A stretch of 64,000 bases of DNA from Streptomyces sp. NRRL F-5135 (GCF_000719775.1 NZ_JOHR01000014.1:186001-250000), one strand, 5' to 3'. Shown: positions 1 to 9,140, numbered from the stretch's first letter. Made by a program: numbers and translations. Notes: generated by a model not told the origin, from the letters alone.

Positions 1-2
1 TG

Positions 3-482
3 GGCGTCTCCGGCGCCGGCAAATCGACCCTCGCCAACGCGCTCCTCGGGGAGGAGGCGATGGAGGTCCGGGCCGTCCGGGACATGGACGGAAAGGGCCG
101 CCACACCACCACGACCCGGAACCTGTTCGCGATGCCCGGTGGTGGCGTACTGATCGACACTCCGGGACTGCGCGGCGTCGGCCTGTGGGATGCCGAGTCC
201 GGCGTCGGCCAGGTCTTCACGGAGATCGAGGAACTGTCCGGGAACTGCCGCTTCCACGACTGCGCGCACGAGACGGAACCGGGCTGCGCCGTGCTGCGCG
301 CGGTGGAGGACGGCGTGCTGCCGGTCCGGCGGCTGGAGAGCTACCGCAAACTGCTGCGCGAGAACCGGCGCATCGTCGCCAAGACCGACGCGCGGCTGCG
401 CGGCGAGATCCGACGGGACTGGAAGCGCAAGGGCGCCGAGGGCCGCGCGGCGATGGAGGCCAAGCGCGGCCGCCTCCGGTAA
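3..482 (+). CDS. rsgA: RsgA ribosome-maturation GTPase, 5' truncated by window edge
   Basis: The reading frame is already open at the window edge and its first visible residues are the P-loop GVSGAGKST, so the N-terminal OB-fold and G4/G5 motifs lie outside; 159 residues remain. A threonine-rich switch region (HTTTTRN), the G3 motif DTPG, and a Cys-x4-Cys-x-His-x5-Cys zinc knuckle (NCRFHDC...GC) follow in the order expected for circularly permuted RsgA/YjeQ GTPases. These bind the 30S subunit and release late assembly factors. The Lys/Arg-rich tail is typical of the family. The product is cytoplasmic. The call is firm because the P-loop and zinc knuckle occur together only in this family. Confidence 0.93.
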   Translation, partial: GVSGAGKSTLANALLGEEAMEVRAVRDMDGKGRHTTTTRNLFAMPGGGVLIDTPGLRGVGLWDAESGVGQVFTEIEELSGNCRFHDCAHETEPGCAVLRAVEDGVLPVRRLESYRKLLRENRRIVAKTDARLRGEIRRDWKRKGAEGRAAMEAKRGRLR

Positions 483-777
483 CGCCACCTCCGGTAACGG
501 CGAAGCGGGCCGGGGGCGGAGGCCGCGAAGCACGGCGGCGGGCGCGTCGCACGAAACTCGGCAGGGCGCCCGCCGCCCTCCCCCTCGGCTACGGACGCCC
601 TGCTCACACAGCCTGCGGATGCGTATCCGCCCCTGCGTTCGAACAACACTCTAGGCAGCCCTGCCCATGGGAACCAGGTCACGCGTGCACGGTGTACCGG
701 CCCCGGACATCCGCACCGCACGCCGGACCGTCACGGCGCACAGCCGGGACGTACCGACCCCTCACCGCTGCCCGCCC

Positions 778-2892
778 CTACGGGTGCGGGCGCCACGCGG
801 CGGGCAGCGGAGGGCGGCCCGTGGTCACGTAGAGAGCGAACGCGAGCGGGCGAACGCCACCCCACGCGTGCCCGCCCCCGTCCGGACCGTCCTTTCCGGG
901 AGGCTGCTCGTCCCCCTTCGGCTCGGCGTGCGGGGTCCGGCCGACGTGCGGGTTCGGGCTGACGGCGGGCTCGCGCCCGATCAGCGGTGCGCAGGCCCGG
1001 AGACGGCTCCGGACGGTGACCGGTGACAGGCCGAGTGCCGTGGCCGTCCGTTGTGTGTGGGTGTCGTTCTCCAGCCAGGCGGCGAGGGTGCGTATCAGAT
1101 CGCGCCGGTCGGACCGCAACGGCTCGAGGAAGGACTCCGCCCAGGCATGGACCTCGGGCGTGGCCAGCATCGTCACGAAGTCGGCGGTGGCGTCGGGCGA
1201 CGGCTCGTCGTGCCCGTGCGCGATGACGACCTTGACGGCCGTCGAGACGACCACCTGGCTCAGGACCCGGCCCCGGTCGAGGCCGAGCAGGCCGAACGCC
1301 CGGCTGATCCGCTGGGTCACGGTGTTGCGGTGGATGCCGACCAGGCGCGCGGCGGACGCGTGGTGGAGTTCGAGGCCCAGGTCCAGGGTTCGCAGGAGCT
1401 GATCGCGCTGTCCCATGGGGAGCGCCAACAAGGGGCGCAGGACTGTCGCGGCCCAGCGCCGGGCCGCTACCGGAGGCAGGGCGCTCAGCAGGTCGGCCCG
1501 TTCGTTGGACAGAGCGACGCGGTCGGGGAGCTGCCGCGCCACCGACAGGGCGTCGGCCGCCTCCGCGTAGGCGTCGGCGACTTCGCTCAGCGCATACGCA
1601 CGGCTGCCGCCCATCCGGTGCTCGGGCAGCGAGACGACGACCTGGCGCATCGAATCGCGCACGCCGGCCGGGTCGTTGTCCTGATCGCGCACGGGGTCGA
1701 GCACGATGAGGTGATTGAACGCCGGGCAGCGCACCAGCATCGCACGGTCCGCGATGGCACGGTCGCTGCGCCGGGCGGCGATCTCCCGGTCCGCCTCTCC
1801 GCAGTCGATCACGTAGACGCGGACCTTCTCCGTGGCCAACAGCCAGGGCGTCAGCGCGGCCATCGCCCGCTGGGCGGCGATCTCCTCACCGACCATGAGG
1901 AATTGGAACGCCCCCAGGCGCACGGCGTGCTCGGCCTCGGCCACCTGGCTGTGGCGCCGGTCGATCTGGTCGATGAGGCCCAGCACCTTGCCCGCGTGCC
2001 GCAGGAGATCGACGCCCGCGTCGTCGAACGGGCGTCGCGAGGCGACCGACAGCATCGAAGGCGAGCCCATCGCCGCGAGCGTCTGGAAACGCGTGTGCGG
2101 CGTGGTGTCCGGAATGGACGCGGATTCGGCCGTCGACGGCATGGACGGCGTCGGCAGCGTGGTCGAGGCGGGCGGTGCGGAGGGGGCCGGGGACCTGGCC
2201 GCCGTACCCGACGTGGCAGAAGGAAGGGGTATGACGGACGGTACGGACGCGGGGAGTTCCGCACGCACGAGATGCCCGGCCAGCAAGGGAGCCAGCGTGC
2301 CGGGTGCGCTCTCCGGCGACGCGGCGAGAACGCCCCGCAACGGGTCGCTGACCAGTACCTCGCCGTCCAGCGCGGCGGCCAGCCAGTCGGTGACGCGCTG
2401 CATCGCGTCACCGTCCGCGTCGGCGAGCCGGGACGGGAGCCGGTTCAGCAGCGCGGTGAGCTGCTCGGCATGCCATTCGGCGTGCTGGTAGCGGTACTCG
2501 CGCAGGCGGGGAGCCAGTTCCTTCCATGCCCCCAGGCTCTTCGTCGTGGTCAGCAGCGGTACGTTCAGCCTCGCCGCCGAGCTGCGGATCACCGCCGGTA
2601 CGGACCGGGCGCCCTGCCTCTCGACCGCCACGGCGAGGCCGGCGGCCCGCTGCCGGGACATCTCACGCAGCAGCCCCTCGATCGCGGAGGAGACGGGCTG
2701 CCGCCCGGGTCGCGCCCCCGGTACGCCGATCACCACGAGCACGTCCCGCAGGTCTCCGAGCCGGTCGGCGCTCCACGCCGTCCCGGTCAGCACCCGTACG
2801 GAATCCACCCCCCGGTCAGCTGCGGCCCGCGGCCCGAAAGCCAACCGCAGGCAGAAATCGGACTCGCCACATATACCACCCAAGGTGGGCAT
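778..2892 (-). CDS. PucR-family transcriptional regulator with two C-terminal HTH copies
   Basis: A 704-residue protein. I chose the ATG at 2892 because GGGAGAAGGG lies just upstream; an in-frame start at 3015 would add 41 residues without a ribosome site. The N-terminal ~170 residues resemble the PucR ligand-sensing domain, the middle (~340-450) a CdaR/GGDEF-like domain, and residues ~520-610 a PucR-type helix-turn-helix (HHASAARLVGIHRNTVTQRI). A second, more diverged HTH follows (TQRTATALGLSPVTVRSRL), then a disordered Pro/Gly-rich tail. A Pro/Ser/Thr-rich linker sits near residues 230-290. PucR proteins regulate purine, amine or alcohol catabolism elsewhere, but nothing nearby indicates its target. 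It is a single gene, convergent with rsgA. Confidence 0.82.
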   Translation of the reverse strand: MPTLGGICGESDFCLRLAFGPRAAADRGVDSVRVLTGTAWSADRLGDLRDVLVVIGVPGARPGRQPVSSAIEGLLREMSRQRAAGLAVAVERQGARSVPAVIRSSAARLNVPLLTTTKSLGAWKELAPRLREYRYQHAEWHAEQLTALLNRLPSRLADADGDAMQRVTDWLAAALDGEVLVSDPLRGVLAASPESAPGTLAPLLAGHLVRAELPASVPSVIPLPSATSGTAARSPAPSAPPASTTLPTPSMPSTAESASIPDTTPHTRFQTLAAMGSPSMLSVASRRPFDDAGVDLLRHAGKVLGLIDQIDRRHSQVAEAEHAVRLGAFQFLMVGEEIAAQRAMAALTPWLLATEKVRVYVIDCGEADREIAARRSDRAIADRAMLVRCPAFNHLIVLDPVRDQDNDPAGVRDSMRQVVVSLPEHRMGGSRAYALSEVADAYAEAADALSVARQLPDRVALSNERADLLSALPPVAARRWAATVLRPLLALPMGQRDQLLRTLDLGLELHHASAARLVGIHRNTVTQRISRAFGLLGLDRGRVLSQVVVSTAVKVVIAHGHDEPSPDATADFVTMLATPEVHAWAESFLEPLRSDRRDLIRTLAAWLENDTHTQRTATALGLSPVTVRSRLRACAPLIGREPAVSPNPHVGRTPHAEPKGDEQPPGKDGPDGGGHAWGGVRPLAFALYVTTGRPPLPAAWRPHP

Positions 2893-3779
2893 TCGCCCTT
2901 CTCCCTTCCTGAGCCCGACGCCGCCCTGACACCCCTCATAGAACCAGACCTCAGATTGTCTCTGATCAGCTAAGAGGTCGCGCGGACCGTAGGGTCCGGT
3001 ATGGGTTCTGCCCACCGTGGTGGGGCAGCGTGAGCGTGGAGATGGAATCCCGCGCCGAGTGCTGCTCCGCGTGGCCGGTGTCGGCTGGTGGTGGGTGTGC
3101 TGATCGTGGTCACACTCTGGTGCCGGTGGGCTGCGCGGGGCAGCCGGGTCCGGTCCGTTGGTGTGTGTCCCTCCGGACGCCGGCCGGCGCGGCCCGGAGG
3201 CCGTACCGGGGAGGGAACCTCACGTCGCCTGGGCGTGAGGTGGTTGGTTCGCGGCCGGGTGGGGCCGGTCTTCGACCGGTCCGTCCGGCTGGTCTTGGAT
3301 CGGTCTGTCCGGCTGGGCTTCGGGGTGGCGGTGATGACGGCGTTGGCTTCCATCGTGTCCACCACCGTGCGGATCACCATGGTGCCGCCGGCACGGTCCA
3401 CGACGGTCCTGGTCTGGTGGGCGAGGCCGCGTGCGGCGATCCGCCGCCAGGCTCCCTGGTCGCGGTCGCCCCGAGGGGTAGTCGGGGTGGGCCGGTGGTG
3501 TGTGGGGTGGGGGCGCGAGAGTTGTGTGGGGCGGTGACGGGCTGGTGCAGCGGCGGGCGGCCGGGACTCATGCCCCGCCGGTCACACAACGCCGAACCAA
3601 CCCGCACCACAACCGCGCACCCCACCCACAAACCCACAAACCCGCACCCCCGCATCAACCCGCAACGCCCGCCCACACCCCACAGCCGTAAATCGGTTGT
3701 TCCTGGTGGCCCGGTGACGGACCATCACGAGCCGGATACCGGTCGCCGAGACCCGAACCCCGAGGAAGCGAGCGCCACC
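2893..3779. other. 887-base stretch without a supportable gene
   Basis: Frames here are long only because the DNA is GC-rich; none shows a convincing domain, ribosome site or start. It contains a 24-bp tandem duplication (3267-3314). About 3490-3545 is G/T-rich on the top strand, and about 3590-3700 is nearly free of G on the same strand and rich in C and A. The bottom-strand frame around 3300-3420 reads protein-like for a short distance and could be a relic. The promoter of the acetyltransferase at 3780 should lie in the last 100 bases, but no clear -35/-10 pair is visible. Confidence 0.5.
3267..3314. repeat. 24-bp tandem duplication
   Basis: Two adjacent 24-bp copies (3267-3290 and 3291-3314) begin GGTCTT and end GTCCGGCT, differing at four positions. 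They lie in the gene-free stretch upstream of the CatB-like gene. Confidence 0.7.
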
Positions 3780-4445
3780 ATGCCTGTTCCCGCGAAGCCC
3801 GTGCCTGCCGACCCGGCGGTGGTCCACCCGCTGCCGGAGCAGCCGCGGGTGGTCCTGCTCAAGCCGCTGGTGAAGTCCCCGTTGATCGAGGTCGGGGAGT
3901 ACTCCTACTACGACGACCCGGACGACCCGACCGCGTTCGAGACGCGCAACGTGCTCTATCACTACGGCCCGGAGAAGCTGGTCATCGGCAAGTTCTGCGC
4001 GCTGGGCACGGGGGTGCGCTTCCTCATGAACGGCGCCAACCACCGTATGGACGGCCCCTCGACCTTCCCCTTCCCCACCATGGGCGGCTCGTGGGCCGAG
4101 CACTTCGATCTGCTCACCGGTCTGCCGAACCGGGGGGACACCGTCGTCGGCAACGACGTGTGGTTCGGCTACGGCACGACGGTGATGCCCGGCGTCCGGA
4201 TCGGGCACGGCGCGATCATCGGCGCCGACGCCGTGGTGACCGCGGACGTGCCGGACTACGGGATCGTCGGTGGCAACCCAGCCCGTCTCATCCGAACCCG
4301 CTACAGCGGCCGGGACGTCGCCCGGCTGCTGGAACTCGCCTGGTGGGACTGGCCCGCGGAGCACATCACCGAGCATGTGCGAACGATCATGTCGGGCAGC
4401 ATCACCGACCTGGAGGCCGCCGCTCCTCGCGCCCGCCGCGGCTGA
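3780..4445 (+). CDS. CatB/Vat-type hexapeptide-repeat acyltransferase
   Basis: A 221-residue protein starting at ATG 3780, preceded by GAGGAAG at 3762-3768. It matches xenobiotic acetyltransferases of the left-handed beta-helix fold: LVIGKFCALGTGVRF, then the GANHRMDG segment with the catalytic His, an acceptor-side loop, and the hexapeptide coils VVGNDVWFGYGTTVMPG through DYGIVGGNPARLIR. CatB and Vat members acetylate chloramphenicol or streptogramins, and many chromosomal homologues have unknown acceptors, so a resistance function is possible but unproven. Length fits the family (about 205-220). It stands alone and faces the GNAT gene convergently. Confidence 0.87.
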   Translation: MPVPAKPVPADPAVVHPLPEQPRVVLLKPLVKSPLIEVGEYSYYDDPDDPTAFETRNVLYHYGPEKLVIGKFCALGTGVRFLMNGANHRMDGPSTFPFPTMGGSWAEHFDLLTGLPNRGDTVVGNDVWFGYGTTVMPGVRIGHGAIIGADAVVTADVPDYGIVGGNPARLIRTRYSGRDVARLLELAWWDWPAEHITEHVRTIMSGSITDLEAAAPRARRG

Positions 4446-4475
4446 CGAGGCGGCCCGGGCGAAGCCGGTTCGGGT

Positions 4476-4874
4476 TCACCGCAGGGCGATGAGTCCCGCG
4501 TCGGTCGGTCTGAAGCCGCAGGCGTCGAGATAGAAGGGGCGCAGGTGCTCTTCGAAATCGACGTGGAGCCATTCGCAGTTCGCCGAGCGGGCTCCTCTGG
4601 CGGCGGCGGTCACCAAGGCGGTCCCGACGCCGGACTCGCGCAGGTCCTGAGCGACCATCGTGTCGAGGAGGAAGGCGTGGGCGCCCCCGTCCCAGGCGAC
4701 GTTGACGAATCCGATCAGTCTGCCTTCCTTTCGTGCGCAGACCCAGCCGAGACTGTGCCGACGCAGTTGCGTATGCCAGTCGACGGCCGTCCCGGCGGGG
4801 CCGAACGCCTCCGCGTGCAGCGCGTTGACGGCCGCGTTGTCGAAGTCACCGCGCCACTCGTACGTGATCGTCAT
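4476..4874 (-). CDS. GNAT-family N-acetyltransferase
   Basis: A 132-residue GNAT-fold protein. The start at ATG 4874 gives the usual N-terminus (MTITYEWRGDF); a longer version from 4925 would add a non-homologous leader. The acetyl-CoA-binding region has the QDLRESGVGTALV segment, a variant of the Q/R-x-x-G-x-G/A loop, followed by ANCEWLHVDFEEHLRPFYLDACGF, typical of GNAT motifs A and B. No strong ribosome site is seen and the acceptor is unknown. It is convergent with the acetyltransferase at 3780 and lies downstream of a hairpin that ends the rhamnogalacturonan operon. Confidence 0.85.
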   Translation of the reverse strand: MTITYEWRGDFDNAAVNALHAEAFGPAGTAVDWHTQLRRHSLGWVCARKEGRLIGFVNVAWDGGAHAFLLDTMVAQDLRESGVGTALVTAAARGARSANCEWLHVDFEEHLRPFYLDACGFRPTDAGLIALR

Positions 4875-4911
4875 GATCGCATCGTAGGGAGGAACCGTCC
4901 CGGCGCGGAGG

Positions 4912-4943
4912 GCCCCTCCCCGCAAGGTATGCGCGGGAGGGGC
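4912..4943 (-). terminator. Hairpin after the rhamnogalacturonan acetylesterase gene
   Basis: Arms GCCCCTCCC (4912-4920) and GGGAGGGGC (4935-4943) form a perfect 9-bp stem around a 14-base loop, just beyond the stop of the leftward esterase gene. There is no clear T tract, as is common for Streptomyces terminators. Confidence 0.5.
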
Positions 4944-4996
4944 GGGCGAACCGGAGGGCGTGGCCGACAGACAGCGGCCGCACGCCGCGCGTCACA

Positions 4997-6253
4997 TCAG
5001 GGCGCCCCGCGCACCATCGACGCGCGTACCAGTCCCTGGGCGCGCAGTTCGCCCAGGACCAGGGCCGCGAATTCCGTGGCCCCGCGCTCCGAGGTGTGCG
5101 TGTTGTCGCGCTTCTCGTCGTAGAGGAACAGTGCCTTGGACGCCTCGGGTCCCCATTCCTCCACCCGGCTGCGGGTGAGCGCGGTGAGGTCCACGAGCGG
5201 TGCGTCCAGGCGCGCCGCCAGGGCGCGCATCTCGGCGGGGAGGTCCACGCCCAGGCCGTTGACGTGGAGCGCGGTGCCGTTGGCGAGCGTGCCGTCGGTG
5301 TTGAACCAGCGCCGGACGACCGGGGTCACCAGGACGGGCCGGCCGCCTCGCTCACGTACGCGCTCGGCCATGGCCGTCAGGTTCGCGCGGTAGACGTCCG
5401 CCGGAGTCTGTTTGTCGTTGTGCGCGAGCTGGACGAGGACGAGATCGCCCGGGCGCACCCGTGCCTCGATCGCCGGGAAGAGTGCCGGGTTGTCCAGGAA
5501 GGACTGCGATCCCTCCCCTGAGTCGGCGTAGTTGGCGACCGAGATGCCCTGCCTCAGATATCGCGGAAGCTGCTGGCCCCAGCCCGAGTAGGGCTCCGCC
5601 GCCTGGTCGCAGACCGTGGAGTCACCGGCCAGGAACAGGCGCGGTGCGCGGGGCGCGGGGGTCACCCGCAGCGCCGCGAGCAGCGGCGCCGCGCCGCCGA
5701 AGCGCAGATCGAGGCCGGGGCTCCCGACGGGTCCTGTCGGCTCCCCCTCCGGATCCCGTACGTCCACGGTGAAGCCGCGCCGTACGGTCCGGCCGGGCGC
5801 GGTGGCCGTTTCGGCGAGCACGGTCCGGCGGCTCTCGGCCGTGACGGCGGTACGGCCCGCCGTGGCCCCGCCGAGCAGGGCCGTCACCTCGTACGTCCCC
5901 GGCGGGAGGGCGAAGTGGCAGACCACGGGGGCCGTGCCGGCACAGTCGCCGCGCACCGTCCCGTGGATGGGACCGGGACCAGAGCCGGGGCCGGGGCCGA
6001 GACCGCCTCCGGGGCCGAGGTCGGTCCGGAGCTCGGTCCCGAGGCCGGCCCCGACGCGGGCTCCGAGTCCGGCACCGACGCTCGGGGCGGCTCCGACGTC
6101 GACGCCCGGAGCGGGGCCGGACCGGGAGGCCGGCCCGGCCGCGTCGCCGTGGGCCTGGGCCGGTAAGGCGGACAGACCGGTGGCGGCGGTGAGCGCCATC
6201 AGCAGCGCGGTCCGGACCCGGCGCGCGAGCCCGCCGCGCGCGCGGCGGTTCAC
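4997..6253 (-). CDS. Secreted rhamnogalacturonan acetylesterase (SGNH/GDSL)
   Basis: A 418-residue exported esterase likely to remove acetyl groups from rhamnogalacturonan I, exposing the backbone to lyases. It starts at GTG 6253, overlapping the stop of the upstream lyase-like gene as GTGA, so it is probably translationally coupled. An Arg-rich signal peptide ends in PAQA before HGD. A Gly/Pro/Ala-rich linker and a beta-sandwich-like region precede the SGNH domain: GDST (Ser212), the HND oxyanion segment, and the D383-x-x-H386 catalytic pair in DNTHTSERGA, the spacing of the RGAE/YesT/YesY type. Codon 30, inside the signal peptide, is TTA (6164-6166), implying dependence on the bldA tRNA. 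Confidence 0.88.
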   Translation of the reverse strand: MNRRARGGLARRVRTALLMALTAATGLSALPAQAHGDAAGPASRSGPAPGVDVGAAPSVGAGLGARVGAGLGTELRTDLGPGGGLGPGPGSGPGPIHGTVRGDCAGTAPVVCHFALPPGTYEVTALLGGATAGRTAVTAESRRTVLAETATAPGRTVRRGFTVDVRDPEGEPTGPVGSPGLDLRFGGAAPLLAALRVTPAPRAPRLFLAGDSTVCDQAAEPYSGWGQQLPRYLRQGISVANYADSGEGSQSFLDNPALFPAIEARVRPGDLVLVQLAHNDKQTPADVYRANLTAMAERVRERGGRPVLVTPVVRRWFNTDGTLANGTALHVNGLGVDLPAEMRALAARLDAPLVDLTALTRSRVEEWGPEASKALFLYDEKRDNTHTSERGATEFAALVLGELRAQGLVRASMVRGAP

Positions 6254-9018
6254 TTCGGCGTCCTGTCGGGCATCCGGTCGCCGACGAGCGCCAGATTCTG
6301 GATGGCGGCGAGGCCGAAGAGCGCGGTCTCGTTGCTGTTGACGCGCACGTTCTCCCAGCCGGGTTCGAGGACGTCCGGGCCCTCGATCCGGGTTCTGCCC
6401 CAGTCCATGTCCGAGGTGTAGGCGTCGCTGTCGTAGAACTTCTGCCAGGCGCGCTCGGCCAGCGCGTCGTCGTCCAGTTGTGCCGCGGCGTACGCGTCCT
6501 GGCGCGAGTGGCCCTGGAACAGCAGCAGGCTGCCGAAGTCGGATCCGTACCGCGCCTTCTGCTCGGCCTTGGTGGCGTTGAAGTAGCGGCAGTAGTCCAG
6601 CCACGCCTCCTTGAACTCCGGCATGTCGATCAGGCCGATCAGCTCGGCGCACATCTCGACCAGGCCGAACATCGACGAGAGGTGGGAGACGCTGACGACC
6701 GGCCGGTCGGCGACCGCGAACCTGCCCGTGTCGAGGTCGTAGAGGCCGGAGCCCTGGACGAATCCGTTGGGCTGGGCCGCGATGGTCTCCATGGTGGAGC
6801 GCAGCCGGGCCTCCGCCTTCGCGGCCTGCGGCCCCTGGCGCTCCCACTCGGTGAGCCAGCCGGCGGCGAGCCCGCTCCAGTCGGTGCCGAAGCCGACCGA
6901 GAGGGCGTTGCGGTCGGGCTCGTAGGGATCGGTGCGGACCTTGCGCTGCGGGTCGATCACGAGGAACGTCTCGTCCGAGTCGACCTGGTCGCGCATCAGG
7001 TCGCCGACGCGCTCGTCCGCCGTGAGGTAGTAGTACGGGCGGCGGTAGACGGCGGTGGAGATACGTTGCTGCTTGGCGCTGTCCGCGTAGTGCTGGACGC
7101 CGTGCCGGGTGCCGAGTCCGGCCCACTGGCCGAGGTGGTAGACGTCCACCTCGCCGGTGTGCCGGGTGAGCGCCTCGGCGAAGCGGAAGATGTCGGCGCG
7201 GCCGGAGCGCAGATAGGCGAACCAGAGCCACAGGTCGGGTGAGAGTTCGGAGTTGTCCCAGGCGTAGCCGCCGACGTCGTAGCGCCACTGGTGCCGGTCC
7301 GGGTCGTAGCTGTGCATGAAGTCGCCGTAGTCCCAGAAGCCGTACCAGCGGCGCTGCTCGACCTGGTCCTGGTAGTACGTGAAGAGGAAGTCGAGCTGGT
7401 CCTCGATCCTCGCCCTGGCCTCGGTGGAGCGGTCGACGGGCGCGAACAGTCCGCCGAAGACCCCCGCGCGACTGAGGGTGCCCGCCCCCGCTGCCAGTTG
7501 GGGCGGGGTGCGGACGGCGGCGGCCTGTGCGACGAGGGTGTCGGCGGTGGGAGTGGCCTCGTTGGCCCAGAAGAGCAACTCGCTGGTGCGCGCGATGCCG
7601 TAGGGGGTGCCGAAGCCGGGCTCGGTGTCCTCGTAGGTGATGTTGAGCCCTTCGAGCTGCTCGGCGTAGGTGTCCTGGCCCATGCCGTCGTGGTAGAAGC
7701 GCAGGTCCATGGGCTGGGCCTCGGGCGACCAGAGCCAGAGGGTGACCTCGGCCTCACTGCCGGCGGCGCCCCGGATGTCGAGCTGGGCGGGGTGTTTCTG
7801 CCAGAAGTCGCGGAGACCGAAGGAGAGTCCGCCGCTGACCCCGCCGACGTAGCCGAAGCCGGTGGCCCGGCCGCCGCCGCCCGAGGTGATCCAGCCGTGG
7901 CCGGGCTTGGTGCGCTTGCGCAGGGTGAAGCCGTCGGCGGAGAGCTGGGCGAGGGTGTGGTCGCCCCATTCGGGGACGTACGACAGGCGGGTGGTGACCC
8001 GCTGGTCCCAGGTGGCGGGGTCGGGCAGCTTCTCGCCCCTGACCTGGGCGGCCCGGACGGCGGCGCCCGGGTCGCGGCGCAGGCCCGTGATGCCCTTGAC
8101 CGCCTCGGTGAGGAAGCCCTTGCCCTCGCCGGCGATGCGGATGTGGCGGTCGTACGCGGCGTCACGCATGGGTACGGTGAAGCGGACGCCGAGCCCGCGG
8201 ATGAAGTCGCCCTTGTCCCGGCCGGGCCGCTGGTCGCCGTCGAAGGTGATCGTGTGGACCATGCGGAAGGACTCGGCACCCGCGTAGAAGTAGAGCCGGA
8301 TGCTGAACGGCAGCCAGCGACGGCCGTCCTTGCGGTGTTTGCCGTCGACGCGTACCACCGCGCGGACGGGGCCGTCCTGTTCGACCTTGGTGCCGCGGAT
8401 CTCCCCGTCGAACCGTTCCCAGCGGGCGGCGCCCCGGTCGCCCTCGTCCAGGTCGCCCTGGCGCAGCAGAACGAGCCGGCCGTCGGTGGCGATCTCCGTG
8501 CGGCCACGGCTCACGGAACGGACGAGCCGGTGGCCGTCCTTGCCGATGACGGCCTTGATCACACCGGTGTCGACGGTGATGTCCCGACGGGTCTCGGTGA
8601 CCGTGATCCCCTTCGCGGGGGCGGCGGGGGTGCCGGCGGTGAGCGAGAAGCGGTCGGCGCCGCGGGCCGCGCCGCCGACCGCGTGGGCCGTCCATTTCAG
8701 GGTGCCGTCCGGCCAGTAGGCGGTGGGCCAGCTCTGTACGGGGACGTCCTCGCCGTCCGGTGCGGCCAGGGCGAACGTCGTGTCCGCCGGGTGGACGCCC
8801 TTGGGCCAGGGCACGCCGAAGGTGCTGCCGGGCGCGGCGCCGAGGCCGCCGTCCTCGAGCCATTCGACGGAGACCGGTTCGCCGGTGGCGGCCGCGCCGG
8901 CCCGGCCGGTTCCGTCGGCCGCCGAGGCGTCTTTCCCGCCGAGGGCCCAGCTGAACTGGGTGGCGGCGCCGGCGACGGCCGCGGCCTTGAGCACGGATCT
9001 GCGGAGGATCGGAGACAT
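6250..9018 (-). CDS. Secreted exo-rhamnogalacturonan-lyase-like protein (PL26-type), Tat-exported
   Basis: A 922-residue protein starting at ATG 9018, with AAAGGA about nine bases upstream. The twin-arginine signal is LRRSVLKAAAVAGAA. The mature part begins with a beta-rich region (GEPVSVEWLEDGG...) and ends in a long alpha-rich region full of Trp/Tyr (WYGFWDYGDFMHSYD, YAWDNSELSPDLWLWFAYL), as in the exo-rhamnogalacturonan lyase family. These cleave rhamnose-galacturonic acid bonds by beta-elimination. Assignment rests on overall resemblance recalled from that family plus context: the acetylesterase follows directly (GTGA overlap), and a YesL-like protein and an importer precede it. I did not assign catalytic residues. 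Confidence 0.72.
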   Translation of the reverse strand: MSPILRRSVLKAAAVAGAATQFSWALGGKDASAADGTGRAGAAATGEPVSVEWLEDGGLGAAPGSTFGVPWPKGVHPADTTFALAAPDGEDVPVQSWPTAYWPDGTLKWTAHAVGGAARGADRFSLTAGTPAAPAKGITVTETRRDITVDTGVIKAVIGKDGHRLVRSVSRGRTEIATDGRLVLLRQGDLDEGDRGAARWERFDGEIRGTKVEQDGPVRAVVRVDGKHRKDGRRWLPFSIRLYFYAGAESFRMVHTITFDGDQRPGRDKGDFIRGLGVRFTVPMRDAAYDRHIRIAGEGKGFLTEAVKGITGLRRDPGAAVRAAQVRGEKLPDPATWDQRVTTRLSYVPEWGDHTLAQLSADGFTLRKRTKPGHGWITSGGGGRATGFGYVGGVSGGLSFGLRDFWQKHPAQLDIRGAAGSEAEVTLWLWSPEAQPMDLRFYHDGMGQDTYAEQLEGLNITYEDTEPGFGTPYGIARTSELLFWANEATPTADTLVAQAAAVRTPPQLAAGAGTLSRAGVFGGLFAPVDRSTEARARIEDQLDFLFTYYQDQVEQRRWYGFWDYGDFMHSYDPDRHQWRYDVGGYAWDNSELSPDLWLWFAYLRSGRADIFRFAEALTRHTGEVDVYHLGQWAGLGTRHGVQHYADSAKQQRISTAVYRRPYYYLTADERVGDLMRDQVDSDETFLVIDPQRKVRTDPYEPDRNALSVGFGTDWSGLAAGWLTEWERQGPQAAKAEARLRSTMETIAAQPNGFVQGSGLYDLDTGRFAVADRPVVSVSHLSSMFGLVEMCAELIGLIDMPEFKEAWLDYCRYFNATKAEQKARYGSDFGSLLLFQGHSRQDAYAAAQLDDDALAERAWQKFYDSDAYTSDMDWGRTRIEGPDVLEPGWENVRVNSNETALFGLAAIQNLALVGDRMPDRTPK

Positions 9019-9104
9019 GCGTGTTCCTTTCATGCACATGACATACGCAAGGACACGGTGGAACCGCCGGACCCGGCTGAACCGGCCGAACGGGCGGAAT
9101 GGGC

Positions 9105-9140
9105 GGAACGGGTCGAGCGGGTGGAACGGGTCGAGCGGGT
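9105..9140. repeat. 18-bp tandem repeat upstream of the lyase gene
   Basis: Two perfect copies of an 18-bp unit beginning GGAACGGG (9105-9122, 9123-9140) are followed by a degenerate third copy. They lie in the 182-base gap between the YesL-like gene and the lyase gene. The wider stretch 9060-9160 is purine-skewed and built from related GGNNCGG words. Confidence 0.75.

Noticed and set aside
1051..2973. 640-codon frame on the + strand over the PucR gene
   Set aside because: It is the GC-rich mirror of the PucR gene; no domain, no ribosome site, and low-complexity Arg/Gly/Asp composition.
3088..3537. 149-codon ORF upstream of the acetyltransferase
   Set aside because: No recognisable domain, no ribosome site, and repeats inside; a relic cannot be excluded but a gene is not supported.
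3030..3779. In-frame 250-residue extension of the CatB-like protein
   Set aside because: The extension crosses compositionally odd DNA and shows no homology-like pattern; the ATG at 3780 has a good ribosome site and family length.
6254..7288. N-terminal continuation of the acetylesterase frame into the lyase gene
   Set aside because: It is a shadow frame of the lyase gene; the GTG at 6253 overlaps the lyase stop and precedes a proper signal peptide.
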